64,000 nucleotides of DNA from Psychrobacter celer (GCF_016107555.1 NZ_JABASU010000011.1:1-64000); one strand, 5' to 3'; positions 43,871 through 54,715 are shown, counted from the first letter of the stretch. Numbers and translations are program-made. Notes: generated by a model from the letters alone, not told the origin.

Positions 43871-46800
43871 TTATAGCGTCGCGTTGCTCGGCAAACGCTT
43901 ATTTTTGCGTGGGTCTTCGCGTTTGAATAAATCCTCATCAAACTTAAATCGTAATCTGAAGTATGCGCCTTCTTGCGTACTGTCGTTATAAGCGATATCT
44001 TCATCCTCAAAACCCATAAAGTTATAACCAAGTGATAACCAGAGGTTAGTCATCGGGCTGTAGCCGACTTCTGCCCCAAGCATATATGACATATCATCCG
44101 CTTGCTTGTTCCAGTAAGTACCAGCTTGTAGACCTATATCCCAGCGCTCGCTGATGTCATATAAACCGCGTGCATAGGCAGCATGCGCGGTGTTTTCGCT
44201 GACGATATCATCAGCGTCGTATTGGGTATATTTGCCCGCATAGCGACCAGAGAGAGTGAGCGCGCGCGTTGGATGGTAGTTGCCGCTCCACGACCATATC
44301 GTTGTATCTTTTTGATATTGGTCAGTGCCAGTAGCATTGTCGTCTAAACGGTACTCAAGTTTTGCCAGCATGTCTAGCTGATTGCTATCATAGTCGCGGT
44401 ATGCAGCGCCTAACTGAAAACGGTTGATGGTGCGATGGCCATCATCATAGTCGACCTGTGAGTAGATGTCTTTGGCAAGTAGGGTAATATCATCGGTATA
44501 ACGATAGGCGATGCCTGCACTTCCTAATAAGGTGTCGCTGGTTTCGCCCCAACGTTTCTCAAAGCGTCCTGAGGCTTTGTAGTTTTCTTGGGCTAAGTAT
44601 TCGACGCCAATGCCCGCTGCGGTCGCCGTATTGTCTGTCTCGCCTTCTAGTGATTCGACGCGCTCAAACAAGGTGCTTAGGGTCAGACCTTCTTGCACGT
44701 ACCATTTGTTTTTGAGACCGATAGCGGCTTCTGCTTCGCGCGCACTGATCGCATCACGCATACGATATTCGCTATAGACCTTGCCATCCTTCATGTAGGT
44801 GGCATCAAAGCCAGCAACAGTACGTTGGCGCTCGTCTGTATCATCAAGGCCATAACTGCCAGATAAGCTATTGATTAAGTCGTGACGCGCGTACAAGCGA
44901 CCGAGTTTACCCAGCGCTGTCTCACCGCCGATAGAGGTGGCGTTGCGCTCGCTATTGTCAATATCCTGCTCATACTCTGCAAATACCAAGCTATTATTTA
45001 GCTTGGGCAGGCGAGAGGTAATACGAGCACGAGCGGTGGTGCCTTCGATGTCTTTATCCGCATTGCTAACACCATTCAGTGCTGACTGGTTGATAATGTC
45101 ATCGTTAAATAACGTATCGTCAGTGACGTCTACGACATCTGTGGCAGCTTGCGTGTTGCGTGAAGCGGCAGTAGCATCTTGCTTGTAGTAGCGTACGCCA
45201 ATCTCACCGACGACATTTTCACTCAGGCGCTGCTCGACACTGGCCTGTACGCCTTCACGGCTGGCATCAGTGGCGTGGTCTTCTGTGCGTACACCTTCTA
45301 GTTTTAAGGCGGTGTTTTTATCATTAAAGGTATGAGTGACTTCTACGCCAGACTCGGTACGGCCAGCCGTTAGCGGAGACGCACCAGTGACAAAGCCTGT
45401 ATCGGCATCATGATAATAGGCTTTGGCACGGGTACTTTTCTTGTCGTCATAATCAAGCTCCACTCTGAAAGCGTCACCTTCGACGTCATTGCCAGTAAGC
45501 TCAGTGTTATTGATCTGATTGCTGGGGTCGTAATTGGGATTTTCTGCTTTGTTTTTGGCATATTCAGCGACCAGCTTTAGCTTGTCATTCATCTTGATAA
45601 CGGTATTAACACTAGCAAGCTGTTCTTTATTTAGCGGATCATCACTGTTGACATAGCTACCGCCGATAGCGACTTTATCCGTGAGCTGATGCTTAACGGC
45701 TACGCCGCCAACCAAATAATCGTCACCACCTTCGTCGACTTCTACCGTGACGCGTAAATAGATAGGATTACCCGCTAAGTCTTGGCTAGCGATAGGCGAT
45801 TTCAAAAATAAGCTGCGGCTGATTGGGTCAATCTCATAATCCGCAAAACGCGTGAGGGTCTCACGGTTGACGATTAAGCCAGGGTTATTACGGTCGCGAG
45901 TGATCACTTCGATAGTTTCAGAGTTCTCTAACACGGCATCGAAGTCTTCAGCTAATGGGTAGGGACCTGAGATACCTAAACCGCGAGTTTCATTAACGCG
46001 CTGTGACGTGCTGGTCTCAGCGGCAAAGGCAGTCACACGCGTATTATCATCTTCATACTGGGCTTTTAGGCCCGTCAAAGTACGGTTGTATTGACCAAGC
46101 TTGATGCCTTCATCATTATCAATTTGAGTTTTTAGATCGCCGTACATGGCGAACGAGCGGCCTTTATCAACGCGCACATAGAGCTTGCTGGTTGACTGCG
46201 CGTCAAAACCTTTGGCTGAAGAGTCGCCGTAGGCCGGATAGTACTCACCAGGCTCGATATCACGGAACAGGCGCTCGCCTTTTTTATCGCTGTCATAAGC
46301 GAGCGTTAATAGATAATCACCGCGTACTTTGCCTTTTAGGAACATAGCGGCGCGGCCTGAAGCGGCATAATCGTCATTACCTGATATCTCATGCAGCTCT
46401 TTTTCAAAAGCACCTTGAGCGTCAGTGATTTGACCGCCATCAAAGTCTTTAAGCGAGATCGCACCTTCAACAATACCGACCGCGATCAGCGGACGTAGCT
46501 GCGCGGTAAACTGTAGCGGAATCACTTGTTTTCTGCTACCGGTATCGATGACCAGCTCGCCTTTACCCGGTACGCTTGGCGCGGTGACGGGTATCAGTAG
46601 CTCACCACCTTTGACGGTAATCTGGGTGCCTGCCGCTTCTTTACTACCGTCTTTTAGGTTGATACGGCCGATATTGGTATCGATAGTAATCGGCGTAGAA
46701 GCGACATAAGGACGACCATCACGATCCTTTAGGCTGACGACGATTTGATATTCACTCATGCCATCGGCTGGGACTAAGCTATCTTGAGTACGATAGTCAA

Positions 46801-49192
46801 TCGCTTGCAAGCTATCTGGCGTCAAGACGTTGATCGTCTGCTCAGAGATGACTTTGCCATTGACGTCAGTTGCCACGCCGCGCAAGGTGTTGCTGCCGCG
46901 CTTCAAATCAACCGCGTAATAGTCAAAAGCGGTTACTTTTTGCTTTTCTTGCTCGGCGGTTTTACCGATTTGCTGCTCTGATACGGCTTTGCCATTAGCA
47001 TAAAGGGTAAAGCTGCTGCCTAGTGGCGCTTGTACTTGTACCATTTGCTTATAGCTGCTGAGCTGCTGGCCTTCGCTTAGATTAATAAAGGCAACATCGT
47101 TATTAGCAACCTCTTTTAGAAACTCTTCGAGTACTTTTTCTTTCGGTTGATTGATAGTATTGACTTTTAGGTCGATACGTTCGTTAGCTGGACTAACCAT
47201 CTCATTGACGATAGCTGAATCACATTGGATACCTTGATCTAGCGCGTCGTTAGACTTACAGCCGCTGGCATCGACGTTGTCATCGTCATCGCGATCGTAG
47301 ATAGGCTCTAATGCCAGTTTGTTTTTTACCGCAGCTTCTAGCGCATTATTCTTTGCACTAATAGTCTTGCTACGCTCTACCAGCTCTGCATTTAGACGAT
47401 CTGTGCTATCACCCATACCACCGACGATAGCAAAGTCAGCACGATGCAGCTCGCCGTATTTTAGATCGACGAAACGGCTACCGGCATCGCCAGTATTACG
47501 GTTGCTTTGAATCACTAGTTCTGTAGCGTTTGGAATAGTGGTGCGATCGACTTTTAACACGTGCGTCTTAGCGCTGACACCATAGAAGTTATACTTACCT
47601 TCAGGGTCGGTAACGATGAAGTTACCGTTTTCCATATAGATACGCACGCCTGCCACGCCAAGCTCGCCGTCTTCTTTTTGCTGGATGCCATCGCGGTTGA
47701 TATCGTGATAGACCTTACCGATGATGATACCATCGGTATTCATGACACCACGGTTCACTTCGATAGGCCACTGTGCCTCTATCGAAGTCAGTACTGATCC
47801 ACCAGTTTCAGAGTCGCGACCCTGTGCGATGGCGCGGTTAATACCGTCGCCACCTAAGGCAGAAGAGCCAATCAAGACACGATAAGTGACTGTTTTGCTT
47901 TCATTAACTGCCAGATCACCCAAACCTAAGATTTGATACTTGCCTTCTACTGTGAAGTCGTCTGTTTTAGCGTTATCAACACGCAAGCTACCAGACACAT
48001 AGTCAAAGCCACGTGGCATCGCGTCTTTTAACTCAACATTATAGGCAGTAGATTTGCCATCATTCTTGATATTAATCGTATAGTTGACATAGTCGCCTAG
48101 CTCAGCAGTTTTCACATCACCTTCTTTGGTGACCTGTAGCGTAGGGGAGGTATCGTTTATGACGATGGTTGTGCTGAGATCTCGGTCAATTTTATTGAGA
48201 TCAGACGCACTAGGTTGCTCATCCAATCCGACAGAGGGGGCAATACAGGCGTCTAGGGTAGCCGTCAGCGTGTCGCCTTCTAGTGTCTGAATAATGGCAT
48301 CGTTAATTGCATTTGCATTATTTTGCGTAGGGGCGTCTAAGCGATATTTACCCGTGTTCACACCGGTTTCGATAGCTTTTAGTGAATAAGTGTCACCAGT
48401 TCCAACTGGTGGATTGGCTGACTTGATGGTGACCCATACTTGGTCTTTCTCATCGCTTTGCAGGTTACATTGTGCAAAGCTGGTTTCGAGATAGACGTTT
48501 TTGCCAATTTGTGAAGAGGTTGGCTCACTATCGAAAGCTTCGTTTTTGAAACCGATATCTGGTTTGACAATGACCAAGCTGTCAGTGGCTGTGACTTTTT
48601 TTAGTGATGGATCCTCGGTGACCACAGCGCCAAGCTGAATCTCGGCAGTATCACCGTCCTGAGCATTGGCGTCAGAAAGTGCTTGGACAATGAGCTGAAT
48701 GCTCTCACTCTGTCCTAGCTTGATTTGGGTGCTTAAGTTATCGAAGATAATCTCGCTATCTTCACCATCGATGATGCCGTTGTTATTTAGGTCTTGATAG
48801 ACTTTGACATTTGAAAGCGATGGAGCAACGTCAAGGCTCAGCTCGACAGTCTGATTACTATAGCTGGTGTTTTTTAGGACGTTTATCCAGTTGACAGTAG
48901 TACCAGGCTCAACAGTTTGTATTAGAGGTTGGGTCAGCTCAATACCATACTCAGGCAGAGCAGAAGACTTGACTTGCACTTGGTTAGAGGTGCTAGATAG
49001 GCTGACGTCAGTTTTATTATTGACGTTATAGCTTGCGTTAGCAATATTATTGATAATCTGTAGATTTGGGTTTATATCATCGGCTGCGATGGCGATATTT
49101 GATTGCATAAGCAACATAGCAAACGACAGCGCAGATATCTTCGCTGTACGTAAGGCAATACGATTAGACGGTGTCATAATAGATAGAGCCAT
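43871..49192 (-). CDS. Giant secreted DUF11/Cna-B/Ig-like protein with C-terminal beta-barrel
   Basis: About 1773 residues from the ATG at 49192; a TTG at 49207 is possible and no clear ribosome site marks either. Signal peptide to about residue 42 (IAIA|ADD). Domains as seen: N-terminal beta-rich region with a calcium-loop-like DLNNNGIIDGED; DUF11 domain (about 350-450, VKTAELGDYVNYTINIKNDGKSTAYNVELKD); Cna-B/SdrD-like domain (about 500-590, with GKVYHDINRDGIQQKEDGE); an Ig/invasin-like domain (about 790-905); and a C-terminal half of about 800 residues of alternating strands (SGRFEKRW, LGAAYRDYD, YFRLRFKFDEDLF) that looks like an outer-membrane barrel. Likely a surface structural or adhesion protein. 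Confidence 0.82.
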   Translation of the reverse strand: MALSIMTPSNRIALRTAKISALSFAMLLMQSNIAIAADDINPNLQIINNIANASYNVNNKTDVSLSSTSNQVQVKSSALPEYGIELTQPLIQTVEPGTTVNWINVLKNTSYSNQTVELSLDVAPSLSNVKVYQDLNNNGIIDGEDSEIIFDNLSTQIKLGQSESIQLIVQALSDANAQDGDTAEIQLGAVVTEDPSLKKVTATDSLVIVKPDIGFKNEAFDSEPTSSQIGKNVYLETSFAQCNLQSDEKDQVWVTIKSANPPVGTGDTYSLKAIETGVNTGKYRLDAPTQNNANAINDAIIQTLEGDTLTATLDACIAPSVGLDEQPSASDLNKIDRDLSTTIVINDTSPTLQVTKEGDVKTAELGDYVNYTINIKNDGKSTAYNVELKDAMPRGFDYVSGSLRVDNAKTDDFTVEGKYQILGLGDLAVNESKTVTYRVLIGSSALGGDGINRAIAQGRDSETGGSVLTSIEAQWPIEVNRGVMNTDGIIIGKVYHDINRDGIQQKEDGELGVAGVRIYMENGNFIVTDPEGKYNFYGVSAKTHVLKVDRTTIPNATELVIQSNRNTGDAGSRFVDLKYGELHRADFAIVGGMGDSTDRLNAELVERSKTISAKNNALEAAVKNKLALEPIYDRDDDDNVDASGCKSNDALDQGIQCDSAIVNEMVSPANERIDLKVNTINQPKEKVLEEFLKEVANNDVAFINLSEGQQLSSYKQMVQVQAPLGSSFTLYANGKAVSEQQIGKTAEQEKQKVTAFDYYAVDLKRGSNTLRGVATDVNGKVISEQTINVLTPDSLQAIDYRTQDSLVPADGMSEYQIVVSLKDRDGRPYVASTPITIDTNIGRINLKDGSKEAAGTQITVKGGELLIPVTAPSVPGKGELVIDTGSRKQVIPLQFTAQLRPLIAVGIVEGAISLKDFDGGQITDAQGAFEKELHEISGNDDYAASGRAAMFLKGKVRGDYLLTLAYDSDKKGERLFRDIEPGEYYPAYGDSSAKGFDAQSTSKLYVRVDKGRSFAMYGDLKTQIDNDEGIKLGQYNRTLTGLKAQYEDDNTRVTAFAAETSTSQRVNETRGLGISGPYPLAEDFDAVLENSETIEVITRDRNNPGLIVNRETLTRFADYEIDPISRSLFLKSPIASQDLAGNPIYLRVTVEVDEGGDDYLVGGVAVKHQLTDKVAIGGSYVNSDDPLNKEQLASVNTVIKMNDKLKLVAEYAKNKAENPNYDPSNQINNTELTGNDVEGDAFRVELDYDDKKSTRAKAYYHDADTGFVTGASPLTAGRTESGVEVTHTFNDKNTALKLEGVRTEDHATDASREGVQASVEQRLSENVVGEIGVRYYKQDATAASRNTQAATDVVDVTDDTLFNDDIINQSALNGVSNADKDIEGTTARARITSRLPKLNNSLVFAEYEQDIDNSERNATSIGGETALGKLGRLYARHDLINSLSGSYGLDDTDERQRTVAGFDATYMKDGKVYSEYRMRDAISAREAEAAIGLKNKWYVQEGLTLSTLFERVESLEGETDNTATAAGIGVEYLAQENYKASGRFEKRWGETSDTLLGSAGIAYRYTDDITLLAKDIYSQVDYDDGHRTINRFQLGAAYRDYDSNQLDMLAKLEYRLDDNATGTDQYQKDTTIWSWSGNYHPTRALTLSGRYAGKYTQYDADDIVSENTAHAAYARGLYDISERWDIGLQAGTYWNKQADDMSYMLGAEVGYSPMTNLWLSLGYNFMGFEDEDIAYNDSTQEGAYFRLRFKFDEDLFKREDPRKNKRLPSNATL

Positions 49193-49359
49193 GTGTCGCT
49201 TATCCAATAAAACAAAATGGGGGTGAAACTCTCCTAGCTTAATTAAATCAGAAGCCAGAGAAGGTCTCTATAAGTACCCGCAGATACTTATAGAGTGAAA
49301 ATTCAGTTTAAGGTAATAGTTTTAATCTAAAATAAAATTATGGTGTAGGTGTAACCAAC

Positions 49360-49530
49360 CTAGGGAGTAACCACCCTAGCAGTTTTGATTTTGACTTTAA
49401 ATTGCATGGTTTCAGTTGCTTGAGGTGCTAACGTATCAATAGTATTCGTAAGCGCAGCTCCAGTATCACTCTTTGTACCACTAAGCTTTGCTGAGCTAAC
49501 AAAGTAGCGATTATCAAATGGGCTATTTTT
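49360..49530 (-). pseudogene. C-terminal fragment of a second DUF11-like protein
   Basis: Minus-strand reading from 49530 to the stop TAG at 49362-49360 gives about 56 residues: FDNRYFVSSAKLSGTKS, then NTIDTLAPQATETMQFKVKI and KTARVVTP. An in-frame TAG sits at 49533-49531 and no start or ribosome site is present. The text matches the end of DUF11-style repeat proteins (APxxTETxxFKVKI). It lies 168 bp upstream of the giant gene in the same direction, so it looks like the truncated last part of a former first gene of that operon. Confidence 0.62.
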
Positions 49531-49911
49531 CTAAAAAATGCCTAACGTATGGGTATTTACTAATAGCCATAAACATTTAGCTCACAAGCGCCTATAATAG
49601 AGCTCAGTGATTGTATGTAAACTGACTTTAAGATTGTGATTGCTCTCAAACCAATTGACAAAGTCCTCTCATGCCAGCCTCGCATTTAAACTTAAATCTG
49701 TAGACAGTACCCTTTAGCAGCATAAGGAAGTTGCAAAATTATCTGTTTCTTCATTATATTAATGAATAACGGTTATACATAAAGTAATATAGAACCTTTA
49801 ATTGCAGGCTTTAACCTTATTTTGTATAACCAGTAAGTCTTACCCTAGTATTTAAGCAAAACAACGAACCCTGTAGTAAACAGGAACTACTCATAAAAAG
49901 GACAAACAAAG
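49531..49911. other. Intergenic region fragment/aceE
   Basis: About 380 bp holding the aceE promoter. TTGACA at 49657-49662 is a good -35 but no TATAAT-like -10 follows at 17 bp. No gene, terminator or known operator (PdhR-type) recognised. Confidence 0.35.
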
Positions 49912-52725
49912 ATGAATTATTACAAGGATGCTGACAGCACCGAAACCCAAGAATGGCTTGAAGCCTTTGAGTCTGTGATCAAACATGCAGACAAAGATCG
50001 CGCGCAGTTTTTACTAAAAGCCTTATACAATATGGCGGTGCAAGAAGGCCTGCCATTCAACCGCCTTGATACTGCTTATATCAATACCATCGCAGTCGAG
50101 GACGAGCCGATGTATCCTGGCGACTTGACCATTGAGCGTAAGATCCGTGCGCTGATTCGCTACAACGCGCTGGCGATGGTGATGCGTGCCAACAAAAACG
50201 ATGACGATCTAGGTGGCCATTTGGCGACATTTGCCTCTAGTGCCACGCTGTATGAGACAGGCTTTAACCATTTTTTTCGAGCCGCAAGTGATCATTTCGG
50301 TGGTGACATGGTTTATTATCAAGGTCACTCCGCGCCAGGTATCTATGCCCGTTCTTATTTAGAAGGCCGCTTGAGTGAAGACCAGTTGGATAATTTTCGC
50401 CGTGAGGTCGGTGGTAAAGGCTTATCAAGTTATCCGCATCCCTATCTGATGCCAGACTATTGGCAGTTCCCAACGGTCTCTATGGGACTTGGCCCGATCA
50501 TGTCGATTTATCACGCGCACGTCCATCGCTATATGGAAAACCGTGGCTTGCTCGAAAAAGAAGGCCGTAAAATTTGGACTTTCTTAGGTGATGGCGAGAC
50601 AGACGAGCCGGAAAGCTTGGGTGCCATCTCACTTGCTGGCCGCGAAAAACTAGACAACCTAATTTGGGTCATCAACTGTAACTTGCAACGCCTCGATGGC
50701 CCTGTGCGTGGTAATGGCAAGATTATTCAAGAGCTAGAGTCGGTATTTCGCGGTGCAGGCTGGCGCGTGATTAAAGTCATCTGGGGTGGTAACTGGGATA
50801 CACTGCTTGATAAAGACGTGACAGGTGTGCTCAAGCACCGTATGGAAGAAGTGGTCGATGGTGAGTACCAGCTATATGAGGCACGTACTCCTGAATTTAC
50901 CCGTAAAGAGTTTTTTGGTAAATACCCAGAGCTTGAAGAGATGGCCAATGAGCTGTCTGACCATGACATCGCGCGTCTAAACCGTGGTGGTCATGACCCA
51001 ATGAAGGTCTATGCTGCCTTTAGTGAAGCCATGAAGACCAAAGGTCAACCAACAGTTGTCTTGGTCAAAACAGTCAAAGGTTATGGGCTCTCGACGCAAG
51101 CGCAAGCGGTGAATAAATCGCACCAAATCAAAAAGCTAGATCATGAGTCATTGAAGTATTTCCGCGATCGTTTTGATTTGCCATTCAATGATGAAGAGCT
51201 TGAGACGCTGCCGTTCTATCGTCCAAAAGAAGACTCGCTTGAGATGAAGTACCTAAAAGGTCGCCGTGAAGCGTTGGGCGGTCATTTGCCAAACCGTCGT
51301 AGTGGTCATATTCCTCTAAATATCCCTAATTTATCGATTTTTGATCGTATCTTAAAAGGTAGTAATGGCAAAGAGCAGTCGACGACCATGGTGTTTGTCC
51401 GTCTGTTATCAGCGATGCTAAAAAACAAAGACATTCAAGATCGCGTCGTGCCTATCGTTCCTGATGAAGCGCGTACCTTTGGCCTAGAGGGCATGTTCCG
51501 TCAGTTAGGTATTTACTCGGCGTCAGGACAAAAATACACGCCTGAAGATAGTGAAGCGCTGATGGGCTATAAAGAAGCCATCGACGGTCACATGTTGGAA
51601 GAAGGCATCAACGAAGCAGGGGCGATGAGTACCTGGATTGCGCTGGCGACCAGTTATTCGATCAACGCTTTGCCAATGATACCGCTGTATATTTACTATT
51701 CTATGTTTGGCTTTCAGCGTGTGGGCGACTTGGCATGGGCGGCAGGCGACTGTCAGGCACAAGGTTTCTTACTTGGTGCGACAGCAGGCCGTACGACGCT
51801 CAATGGCGAGGGCTTGCAGCATCAAGATGGCCATTCGCAGATTTTGTTTAACACCGTGCCGAACTGCGTGAGCTATGACCCTTGCTATGGTTATGAGCTG
51901 GCGGTCATCATGCATGATGGCCTACGCCGGATGTATGGTGAGGGTGAGCGCGTGTATTATTACTTGACCCTCATGAACGAAAACTACGAGCAGCCAGCGA
52001 TGCCAGAGGGCGTAGAGGAAGGCATCAAGCGCGGGATGTATTTGCTAGAAGACAATGGCTCAAGCCAAGTACAGCTGCTTGGTTCTGGAGTTATCTTACG
52101 CGAAGTACAAAAAGCGGCGAAGATTTTAAAAGAAGAGTTTAATATCACCGCAAACGTCTGGAGCGTGACCAGCTTTAATGAGCTGACGCGTGACGGTATG
52201 GCATGTGATGACTACAATCGCTTGCACCCAATGGATGAAGAAAAAGTGCCATGGGTCACAGAGCAATTGGCACCGCATAAAGGGGTGGTGGTCGCGGCAA
52301 CAGACTATATGCGTAACTACTCAGAGCAGATACGTGGCTGGTTACCTGATAGCCGTCCTTATACTACATTGGGTACTGATGGTTATGGTCGCTCAGATAC
52401 CCGCGAAAAACTACGCAGCTTCTTCCATGTAGATGCCGCTCATATCGTGGTGGCGACGCTCAAGCGCTTGGCAGATGAAGGCGAAGTAGAAATGCGCTTG
52501 GTCAAAGATGCCATCTCAAGCTTTGAGATTGAGGCCGATCAGCCGCCAGCATGGCAGCAGCAGCCTTATTACGATCATTTCCCAGATGCACCAGCTCCTG
52601 ACAACATCAACCCAAGCCCTGTGCCTGAGTTTGTCAGTGAAGAGGATGATGAAATCAGTAATGAAGGCCGCGCCGAAGATCAAGCTGACGCGACGCTGCT
52701 CAATGACGATGATGTCAAAGAATAA
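49912..52725 (+). CDS. aceE: Pyruvate dehydrogenase E1 component (homodimeric)
   Basis: ThDP-dependent E1 that decarboxylates pyruvate and acetylates the lipoyl groups of AceF. 937 residues. ThDP-binding GDGETDEPES (about 225), QRLDGPV, the KTVKGYG region and ATDYMR near the C-terminus fit the homodimeric gammaproteobacterial form. A C-terminal acidic tail of about 35 residues (EEDDEISNEGRAEDQADATLLNDDDVKE-like) is extra. AAAAGGACA upstream of the ATG. aceF follows by 25 bp; lpdA is not in the window. Confidence 0.97.
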   Translation: MNYYKDADSTETQEWLEAFESVIKHADKDRAQFLLKALYNMAVQEGLPFNRLDTAYINTIAVEDEPMYPGDLTIERKIRALIRYNALAMVMRANKNDDDLGGHLATFASSATLYETGFNHFFRAASDHFGGDMVYYQGHSAPGIYARSYLEGRLSEDQLDNFRREVGGKGLSSYPHPYLMPDYWQFPTVSMGLGPIMSIYHAHVHRYMENRGLLEKEGRKIWTFLGDGETDEPESLGAISLAGREKLDNLIWVINCNLQRLDGPVRGNGKIIQELESVFRGAGWRVIKVIWGGNWDTLLDKDVTGVLKHRMEEVVDGEYQLYEARTPEFTRKEFFGKYPELEEMANELSDHDIARLNRGGHDPMKVYAAFSEAMKTKGQPTVVLVKTVKGYGLSTQAQAVNKSHQIKKLDHESLKYFRDRFDLPFNDEELETLPFYRPKEDSLEMKYLKGRREALGGHLPNRRSGHIPLNIPNLSIFDRILKGSNGKEQSTTMVFVRLLSAMLKNKDIQDRVVPIVPDEARTFGLEGMFRQLGIYSASGQKYTPEDSEALMGYKEAIDGHMLEEGINEAGAMSTWIALATSYSINALPMIPLYIYYSMFGFQRVGDLAWAAGDCQAQGFLLGATAGRTTLNGEGLQHQDGHSQILFNTVPNCVSYDPCYGYELAVIMHDGLRRMYGEGERVYYYLTLMNENYEQPAMPEGVEEGIKRGMYLLEDNGSSQVQLLGSGVILREVQKAAKILKEEFNITANVWSVTSFNELTRDGMACDDYNRLHPMDEEKVPWVTEQLAPHKGVVVAATDYMRNYSEQIRGWLPDSRPYTTLGTDGYGRSDTREKLRSFFHVDAAHIVVATLKRLADEGEVEMRLVKDAISSFEIEADQPPAWQQQPYYDHFPDAPAPDNINPSPVPEFVSEEDDEISNEGRAEDQADATLLNDDDVKE

Positions 52726-52750
52726 TAACGATAAGACGAGGAGATAAACC

Positions 52751-54517
52751 ATGGACATTAAAGCCCCCGATTTGGGTGTCGATAGTGCCGAAGTCAGCGA
52801 AATTATGGTCGAAGTTGGCGATGTCATCGAAAAAGACGACAATATCATTTTATTAGAGTCTGACAAGGCATCAGTGGAAGTACCAAGCTCTGCTGCTGGT
52901 AAAGTCACCAAAATCAGCGTTGCTGTTGGTGACCAAGTCAGTGAAGGCATGGTGCTCATTGAGCTTGAGAGCGCTGCGGCCGATACACAAGCAAAAGCAC
53001 CAGTCAGTGAAAAGAGCACTGATGACACCCGCAATCAAGCGGATGAAAAGGATGCTGGCGCACAGTCTGAGACCACAACTGAGTCTCAAGCTGGCGATGC
53101 TAGCTCGTCAGAGTCCAAACAGCCTGCGACGAGCGCGGGTACAGCCAGTACACATGCATTGCCAGATTTAGGTGTTGAAGAAGCGCAAGTGGCCGAGATT
53201 ATGGTCAGTGTCGGTGATACCGTCAGTGCTGAGCAATCGATTTTGTTGATTGAGTCGGACAAAGCTTCGGTGGAAGTACCAGCCCCCATCGCTGGTAAGG
53301 TCGAAAAAATACTGGTCGAAGCAGGCGACATGGTCGCCAACGGTCAAGATTTTATTGTCATTATTGGTGAGGATGAGACCAATAGCACATCTGAGACACA
53401 GGGGTCTGAAACAGAGTCATCTGCAACAGAAGCCGCGTCAGCTAAAGCAGATAGCGAGGCTGGCAGCAGTGAGCAGCAAGCCAGTGCTAAAACACAGTCG
53501 ACCGCTAAGCCAAAACAAAGCGCTCAAGCGACAGGCGCTAGTGCTGCCAGCAAAAGCGGTGGCAAGCTGACAGAAAGTCAAGTGAATGAAAAGCTTGTCG
53601 ATGTGTATGCAGGTCCTGCCGTACGTAAGCTGGCACGTCAAATGGGTGTGGATATTACTCAAGTGAGTGGCTCAGCGCTCAATGATCGTATCTTAAAAGA
53701 AGATGTGTTTGCTCATGTCAAAGAAAGCTTAAGCAAACAAAAAGCGGCGCCGACAAACAGCGCTGGCGCTCAGGCAAGCCTGCCAAACTTACCCGATATG
53801 AGTAATACCGAGATTTGGGGAGAGACTGAGACTCAGGATTTAAGCCGCTTACAAAAGGTCTCTATACCGCAGCTTAACTACAATACCTTGCTGCCACAAG
53901 TCACACAGTTTGATTTGTCCGATATTACTGAGACTGAAAAACTGCGTGGTGAGCTCAAAGGCGGTATGAAAGCTGAAGGTATTGGCTTTACTATCCTAGC
54001 CTTTGTGGTAAAAGCGACGGCTCATGCCTTGACGCAGCATCCACGCTTTAACAGTCATTTGAGCGATGACAATACTCAGATTATCGTACGCAAAAGCGTC
54101 AACATGGGTATCGCTGTGGCGACGGATGATGGGCTTATCGTACCCGTTATCAAAAACGTTCAAGATAAAGGTCTTAAGCAGATCGCTATCGAGATAGGTG
54201 AGCTGGCAGCAAAGGCGCGTGATAAGAAGCTTGGCGCTAAAGACTTGCAAGGCGCGAGCTTTACGATTTCGAGCCAAGGGAACTTAGGCGGTACGGCATT
54301 TACGCCGCTGGTCAACTGGCCACAAGTGGGTATCTTAGGGGTTTCTGAAGCCAGTATGCAGCCGCGCTGGAACGAAACCAAGCAGACGTTTGAGCCGCGT
54401 TTGATGCTGCCGCTGTCGTTGTCTTATGATCACCGAGTGATTAATGGTGCTGATGCAGCAGTGTTTACCCGTTATATTACGACTTTGTTAGCGGATCCGC
54501 GCCGTATCTTGCTGTAG
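52751..54517 (+). CDS. aceF: Pyruvate dehydrogenase E2 (dihydrolipoamide acetyltransferase)
   Basis: 588 residues. Two lipoyl domains (about 1-78 and 133-208) each with LxESDKASVEVP; the Lys carries lipoate. They are joined by Ala/Ser/Thr/Gln-rich flexible linkers (about 79-132 and 209-270). Then the peripheral subunit-binding domain (GPAVRKLARQMGVD, about 282) and the CoA-dependent acyltransferase domain ending with SYDHRVINGADAAVF, where the catalytic His is intact. Co-transcribed with aceE (25 bp gap, GAGGAGATAAACC ribosome site). Confidence 0.97.
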   Translation: MDIKAPDLGVDSAEVSEIMVEVGDVIEKDDNIILLESDKASVEVPSSAAGKVTKISVAVGDQVSEGMVLIELESAAADTQAKAPVSEKSTDDTRNQADEKDAGAQSETTTESQAGDASSSESKQPATSAGTASTHALPDLGVEEAQVAEIMVSVGDTVSAEQSILLIESDKASVEVPAPIAGKVEKILVEAGDMVANGQDFIVIIGEDETNSTSETQGSETESSATEAASAKADSEAGSSEQQASAKTQSTAKPKQSAQATGASAASKSGGKLTESQVNEKLVDVYAGPAVRKLARQMGVDITQVSGSALNDRILKEDVFAHVKESLSKQKAAPTNSAGAQASLPNLPDMSNTEIWGETETQDLSRLQKVSIPQLNYNTLLPQVTQFDLSDITETEKLRGELKGGMKAEGIGFTILAFVVKATAHALTQHPRFNSHLSDDNTQIIVRKSVNMGIAVATDDGLIVPVIKNVQDKGLKQIAIEIGELAAKARDKKLGAKDLQGASFTISSQGNLGGTAFTPLVNWPQVGILGVSEASMQPRWNETKQTFEPRLMLPLSLSYDHRVINGADAAVFTRYITTLLADPRRILL

Positions 54518-54591
54518 CTCTGACTGGCAGCACTTTTGAGTGCTGTTTGGCTAATAGCGGCTGATAGATTGCATCAATGGTTATGTATTAT

Positions 54592-54623
54592 AAAAAGACT
54601 GTCTGCACGGATGGTCTTTTTTT
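54592..54623 (+). terminator. Terminator of aceEF
   Basis: AAAGACTGTC with loop, GGATGGTCTTTTTTT. Stem has a mismatch but a long T tract follows; about 75 bp after the aceF stop. Confidence 0.7.
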
Positions 54624-54715
54624 ATGGGCTTGTGACATGACATTAAGTGCGCCAATATTATAGTGGATTGATTATAAAAAACTAGAATAAACAGATTGTA
54701 GCAAATCATACAGAC

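Noticed and set aside
54659..54700. TATAGTGGATTGATTATAAAAAACTAG, resembling the end of the four-copy element
   Set aside because: Only about 12 bases match; there are no inner arms or opposite end nearby, so a chance or very decayed fragment.
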